A stretch of DNA of 8,255 nt from an uncultured Synergistales bacterium (GTDB lineage: Bacteria; Synergistota; Synergistia; Synergistales; Aminobacteriaceae). The notes under the pieces are model-generated. The model made no database searches. It was not told the origin of the DNA and saw nothing but the letters and a program-made list of their open reading frames with translations. This document shows, one piece after another, positions 5,850-8,255 of the stretch (its first letter is position 1; each line of letters opens with the position of its first letter). The DNA lies in assembly GCA_905236605.1 (NCBI GenBank), contig CAJORD010000330.1:1-8255 (forward strand), given 5' to 3'. The position numbers were made by a program, and so were the translations under genes.

Positions 5850-6648
5850 TTAAATCGGCGATTGCGTCGAAGGCTGCGTCATTCGTCAAGAGATTTTCAG
5901 ATTGCACGCCGCGATTAAAATTTTCGCTCAAAGAGTCTTCGGCTTCGAGAAAAATATTTTTTGCGAACGGCAACACACCGACAACTTTCACGCCCGTATA
6001 ATTTTCTGTCCATTCGACGGCAGGTTGAAATAAATTTATATCGCCACGAAATTTATTAAAAATTATCCCCTTCACTCGCTCACGGTCGCTGCCTAAAAGT
6101 TCCAAAGTCCCAACGACTGACGCAAGCGCGCCGCCTCTATCGACATCAGCAACCAAAATCACTGGAACGTCGGCTTCACGAGCTATTCTCATGTTTACAA
6201 TTTCGTGAGCGTTCAAATTAATTTCCGCCGGGCTTCCTGCGCCTTCGATTATCACAGCATCAAAATTTTTTTCGATGTAACTCAACGCTTCACGCACAGA
6301 TTGAATGCCTTCGCGCTCGGTGAAATTTTCAAAATAAAAATTTTTTTCGGCTGGGCGTTCAAAGATTTTTCCATTTAATATAATTTGTGAAGATTTTTCG
6401 TGGCGAGGCTTCAATAAAATCGGATTCATGAAAACTTCCGGCTCAAGTCCCGCAGCACGAGCTTGAATCGCCTGCGCTAAACTAATTTCTAAATTATCGT
6501 GAATTAAAAAAGAATTGTTGGACATGTTCTGCGACTTAAAAGGACAGACCCTCAAATTAAAATCGCGAGTTAGCAATCTGCATAGCCCGGTTACGATGAA
6601 AGATTTTCCTGCGTCGCTCGATGTTCCTTGTATCATTATGCCACTCAT
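5800..6648 (-). CDS. cobQ: Cobyric acid synthase (CobQ/CbiP) lacking the glutaminase domain
   Basis: CobQ normally amidates four side chains of adenosylcobyrinic acid a,c-diamide using ATP and glutamine. The DTBS-like ATPase domain is intact: P-loop GTSSDAGKS (8-16), PFKSQNMSNNSF (36-47), LAQAIQARAAGLEP, FMNPILLKP (73-81), VIIEGAGSPAEINL (132-145), VNMRIAREADVPVILVADVDRGG (151-173), NKFRGD (198-203), GVLPF (224-228) and EDSL (237-240). A full CobQ runs to about 500 residues because a GATase_3 domain follows EDSL. Here only about 42 residues remain, ending AAFDAIADLIKNNLDLNFLRGL, which resembles the extreme C-terminal tail of full-length CobQ. The glutaminase thus looks internally deleted and not lost by a simple frameshift. 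The ATG at 6648 gives the usual MxxIMIQGTSS start; no strong Shine-Dalgarno is seen. It may use free ammonia or a separate glutaminase, or be impaired (inference). Confidence 0.88.
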   Translation of the reverse strand: MSGIMIQGTSSDAGKSFIVTGLCRLLTRDFNLRVCPFKSQNMSNNSFLIHDNLEISLAQAIQARAAGLEPEVFMNPILLKPRHEKSSQIILNGKIFERPAEKNFYFENFTEREGIQSVREALSYIEKNFDAVIIEGAGSPAEINLNAHEIVNMRIAREADVPVILVADVDRGGALASVVGTLELLGSDRERVKGIIFNKFRGDINLFQPAVEWTENYTGVKVVGVLPFAKNIFLEAEDSLSENFNRGVQSENLLTNDAAFDAIADLIKNNLDLNFLRGLMSR

Positions 6649-6657
6649 AAGTTCAAA

Positions 6658-6687
6658 ATTTTAACAGTTAAAGTAGTCTTTAAGCAA
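6658..6687 (-). promoter_or_regulatory. Candidate promoter for cobQ, giving a near-leaderless transcript
   Basis: Read on the - strand, TTGCTT (6687-6682) is followed after 18 bases by TAAAAT (6663-6658), with TG one base upstream of the -10 hexamer (extended -10). A start about 7 bases downstream would fall near 6651, only a few bases from the cobQ ATG at 6648. This agrees with the lack of a clear Shine-Dalgarno there. It lies in the 120-base divergent gap shared with the hydrolase gene. No B12-box-like motif (GCCACTG) was seen in the gap. Confidence 0.4.
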
Positions 6688-6768
6688 ATACCAAAAAGCG
6701 CCGTTTTATTTTTGTGCGTCGTGATTGATAATTCTTGTCATAAATTTAAGAACAAAGGAGAAATTTCA

Positions 6769-7788
6769 ATGACAAAATTTTTAGCAGCGTTATTAATTTT
6801 TGCGTGCATGTCTTCGATGGCGTGCGCTCTCGAAAACGATACGAGAGTTTTCAAAATCGACCCTGATGTAAAAGTCGAAAAAGCTCACTTTCATAATCGT
6901 TTCGGAATTGACTTGACCGGCGATTTATACATGCCGAAGAATTTTGACGCGTCGAAAAAATATTCTGCTATCGCTGTCGCAGGACCGTTCGGCGCTGTCA
7001 AAGAACAAGTTTCGGGCCTGTATGCTCAAGAAATGGCTAAGGCGGGCTTCGTTGCGCTTGCGTTTGACCCGTCATTCACTGGCGAGAGCGGCGGGGCTGT
7101 TCGTTTTGCGGCGTCCCCCGAAATTAACACGGAAGATTTTTCTGCGGCTGTGGATTTTCTTGCTACTCGTGATTTCGTTGACGCTGAAAAAATTGGAATT
7201 ATCGGCGTATGCGGTTGGGGAGGAATTGGCTTGAACGCGGCTGCGGCTGATACAAGAATTAAAGCTAGCGTAATCTCTACTATGTATGACATGTCGCGAG
7301 TTAGCGCGAAGGGATATTTTGACGCGGACGACAGTGCCGAGAGACGTCTTGCGACAAAGAAGGCCATCAACGCGCAGCGAACGGAAGATTATAAAAATGG
7401 AACTTACGCACGCGCCGGAGGAGTTGTCGATCCGTTGCCGGAAGACGCTCCGCAATTCGTGAAAGATTATCACGCTTATTACAAAACGCCGCGCGGCTAT
7501 CACAAAAACTCCGTGAACTCAAACGAAGGCTGGACACTTTCATCTATGATAGCGATGTTTAATATGCCGATGCTTGAGTTTGTCGAAGAAATTCAATCGG
7601 CCGTTTTAATAATTCATGGCGAGAACGCTCACTCACGATACATGGGCGAAGATACTTTCAAGCGATTGAAAGGCGATAACAAAGAACTCATGATTATCCC
7701 GGGAGCGTCGCACGTGGATTTATACGACAATATGGAAAAAATTCCTTTCGCAAAAATCGTTTCTTTCTTTAACGAATACCTTAAATAA
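6769..7788 (+). CDS. Secreted alpha/beta hydrolase (dienelactone hydrolase/YcjY-like) with Cys nucleophile elbow
   Basis: The protein has 339 residues. The ATG at 6769 lies 8 bases after AAAGGAG (6754-6760) and opens a signal peptide (residues 1-20, likely cut ACA|L), so the longer open frame from 6628 is rejected. The core shows FGIDLTGDLYMPKNFD, an AVAGPFGAVKEQ oxyanion-loop region, and FDPSFTGESGG. A nucleophile elbow GVCGWGG puts Cys148 where most hydrolases have Ser. VLIIHGENAHSRY holds a possible acid at Glu285, and GASHVDLYD holds the likely catalytic His315. The elbow is followed by LNAAAADTRIKA and STMYDMSRVSAKGYFD, typical of the YcjY-type group. The expected location is outside the cytoplasm; the substrate is unknown. 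It is probably transcribed alone from the gap 6649-6768, where GATAAT (6727-6732) is a weak -10 candidate, and it ends before a hairpin terminator. Confidence 0.85.
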   Translation: MTKFLAALLIFACMSSMACALENDTRVFKIDPDVKVEKAHFHNRFGIDLTGDLYMPKNFDASKKYSAIAVAGPFGAVKEQVSGLYAQEMAKAGFVALAFDPSFTGESGGAVRFAASPEINTEDFSAAVDFLATRDFVDAEKIGIIGVCGWGGIGLNAAAADTRIKASVISTMYDMSRVSAKGYFDADDSAERRLATKKAINAQRTEDYKNGTYARAGGVVDPLPEDAPQFVKDYHAYYKTPRGYHKNSVNSNEGWTLSSMIAMFNMPMLEFVEEIQSAVLIIHGENAHSRYMGEDTFKRLKGDNKELMIIPGASHVDLYDNMEKIPFAKIVSFFNEYLK

Positions 7789-7802
7789 AAAATTCAATCT
7801 CC

Positions 7803-7843
7803 AAAATAAAAGAGCATGCCCCGATTCGAGATATGCTCTTTTT
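7803..7843. terminator. Bidirectional intrinsic terminator between the hydrolase gene and rpsT
   Basis: A perfect 10-base stem pairs 7808-7817 (AAAAGAGCAT) with 7833-7842 (ATGCTCTTTT) around a 15-base loop. On the + strand the stem runs into a T-rich end (CTCTTTTTAATTT). On the - strand it runs into CTCTTTTATTTTGG. It lies between the 3' ends of two convergent genes and can serve both. The A/T base of the stem overlaps the U-tract, as is common in two-way terminators. Confidence 0.85.
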
Positions 7844-7870
7844 AATTTCTGATTTTATAAATTTTTTGGC

Positions 7871-8137
7871 TTAAGCGCTCAATGTTTTTAAGCGACGCGC
7901 CATTAATTCTTTACGTCTTGCAGCTGTGTTCTTGTGCATAACGCCTTTCACGACAGCTTTATCAATAACGCTCTGCGCGGTGTTGAAAGTCTTAGTCGCT
8001 GTGTCTGCATCGCCAGCTGCTACGGCTTCAAGCAAATTCTTAACGGCAGTTTTGCATCTTGATGTCCAATATTTGTTATAAAGTCTGTTTCGCTCTGATG
8101 TAATTACCCGTTTCTTAGCGGATTTCTTATTTGGCAT
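7871..8137 (-). CDS. rpsT: 30S ribosomal protein S20
   Basis: This 88-residue basic protein has the S20 signature: an MPNKKSAKKRV start, then helices with RNRLYNKYWTSRCKTAVKNLL, a middle stretch with AAGDADTATKTFNTAQSVIDKAVVKGVMHKNTAARRK, and a short C-terminal tail (LMARRLKTLSA). It binds 16S rRNA in the small subunit. The length is normal for the family. The ATG at 8137 is preceded by CAGGAG (8153-8148, - strand) with a 10-base spacer. Its start lies 31 bases after the tRNA-Leu 3' end on the same strand, so read-through from the tRNA promoter upstream of the window is likely. A TATAAA at 8167-8162 could be a weak internal -10, but no good -35 accompanies it. Transcription ends at the hairpin near 7810-7840. 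Confidence 0.97.
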   Translation of the reverse strand: MPNKKSAKKRVITSERNRLYNKYWTSRCKTAVKNLLEAVAAGDADTATKTFNTAQSVIDKAVVKGVMHKNTAARRKELMARRLKTLSA

Positions 8138-8168
8138 TCAAATTTCGCTCCTGAACTTAATTTTATAC

Positions 8169-8254
8169 TGGTGCCGGAGGGGAGATTCGAACTCCCACAA
8201 GGTCGCCCTCGGTGGATTTTGAGTCCACTGCGTCTACCATTCCGCCACTCCGGC
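8169..8254 (-). tRNA. tRNA-Leu (anticodon CAA), complete with encoded CCA
   Basis: On the - strand the acceptor stem GCCGGAG (8254-8248) pairs with CTCCGGC, followed by discriminator A and an encoded CCA (8171-8169). The anticodon stem GTGGA/TCCAC encloses the loop CTCAAAA, giving anticodon CAA, which reads UUG leucine codons. A long class II variable arm with an AGG-GCGA-CCT hairpin and a T arm GGGAG-TTCGAAT-CTCCC complete the fold. The total is 86 bases, normal for tRNA-Leu. Only one base of the window lies upstream, so its promoter is not visible. Confidence 0.96.
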
Positions 8255-8255
8255 T

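Noticed and set aside
6628..6768. N-terminal extension of the hydrolase reading frame
   Set aside because: It would precede a clear signal peptide and a strong AAAGGAG before ATG 6769, and it overlaps the divergent cobQ start. It is simply open frame in the intergenic region.
7026..7503. Long antisense open frames opposite the hydrolase gene
   Set aside because: They are antisense shadows of a well-supported coding region, Ser/Arg-rich and without start signals or family resemblance.

Overview
The window reads as chromosomal DNA of a moderately AT-rich bacterium. The nucleoside kinase with a ThrRS-like N-terminus is typical of Firmicutes. The secreted proteins, including two with a BamE/SmpA-like C-terminal half, and the style of the solute-binding-like protein recall diderm Firmicutes (Negativicutes, Selenomonas-like). 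This placement rests on recognised family resemblance and is tentative. Nothing marks the region as phage, plasmid or transposon: there is no integrase, transposase, CRISPR array or terminal inverted repeat.

Layout on the + strand: (1) 1-1512 is the 3' part of a nucleoside kinase gene that begins upstream of the window. (2) 1562-3791 holds three exported-protein genes: a tandem solute-binding-like protein and two paralogous SH3b plus BamE-like proteins with almost identical translation leaders. (3) 3799-5849 holds cbiB and cobD, which overlap by 13 bases. No convincing intrinsic terminator separates 1562 from 5849, so the exported-protein genes and the cobalamin genes may share a transcript. 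(4) On the - strand, 6648-5800 is a cobyric acid synthase gene (cobQ/cbiP) that converges on cobD with a 50-base overlap of coding ends. Its product keeps the ATP-dependent amidation domain but lacks the glutaminase (GATase) domain. (5) 6769-7788 (+) is a secreted alpha/beta hydrolase with a cysteine at the nucleophile elbow. (6) A bidirectional hairpin terminator separates it from rpsT (- strand), which is preceded by a complete tRNA-Leu(CAA) gene with encoded CCA.

The three cobalamin genes belong to one stretch of the pathway. CobQ makes cobyric acid, CobD makes (R)-1-amino-2-propanol O-2-phosphate, and CbiB joins the two into adenosylcobinamide phosphate. No B12-box-like motif was seen by eye upstream of cbiB or cobQ. 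The most unusual feature is the apparently clean internal loss of the glutaminase domain from CobQ: the N-terminal domain is well conserved and a CobQ-like C-terminal tail is retained. This could mean use of free ammonia or of a separate glutaminase encoded elsewhere.
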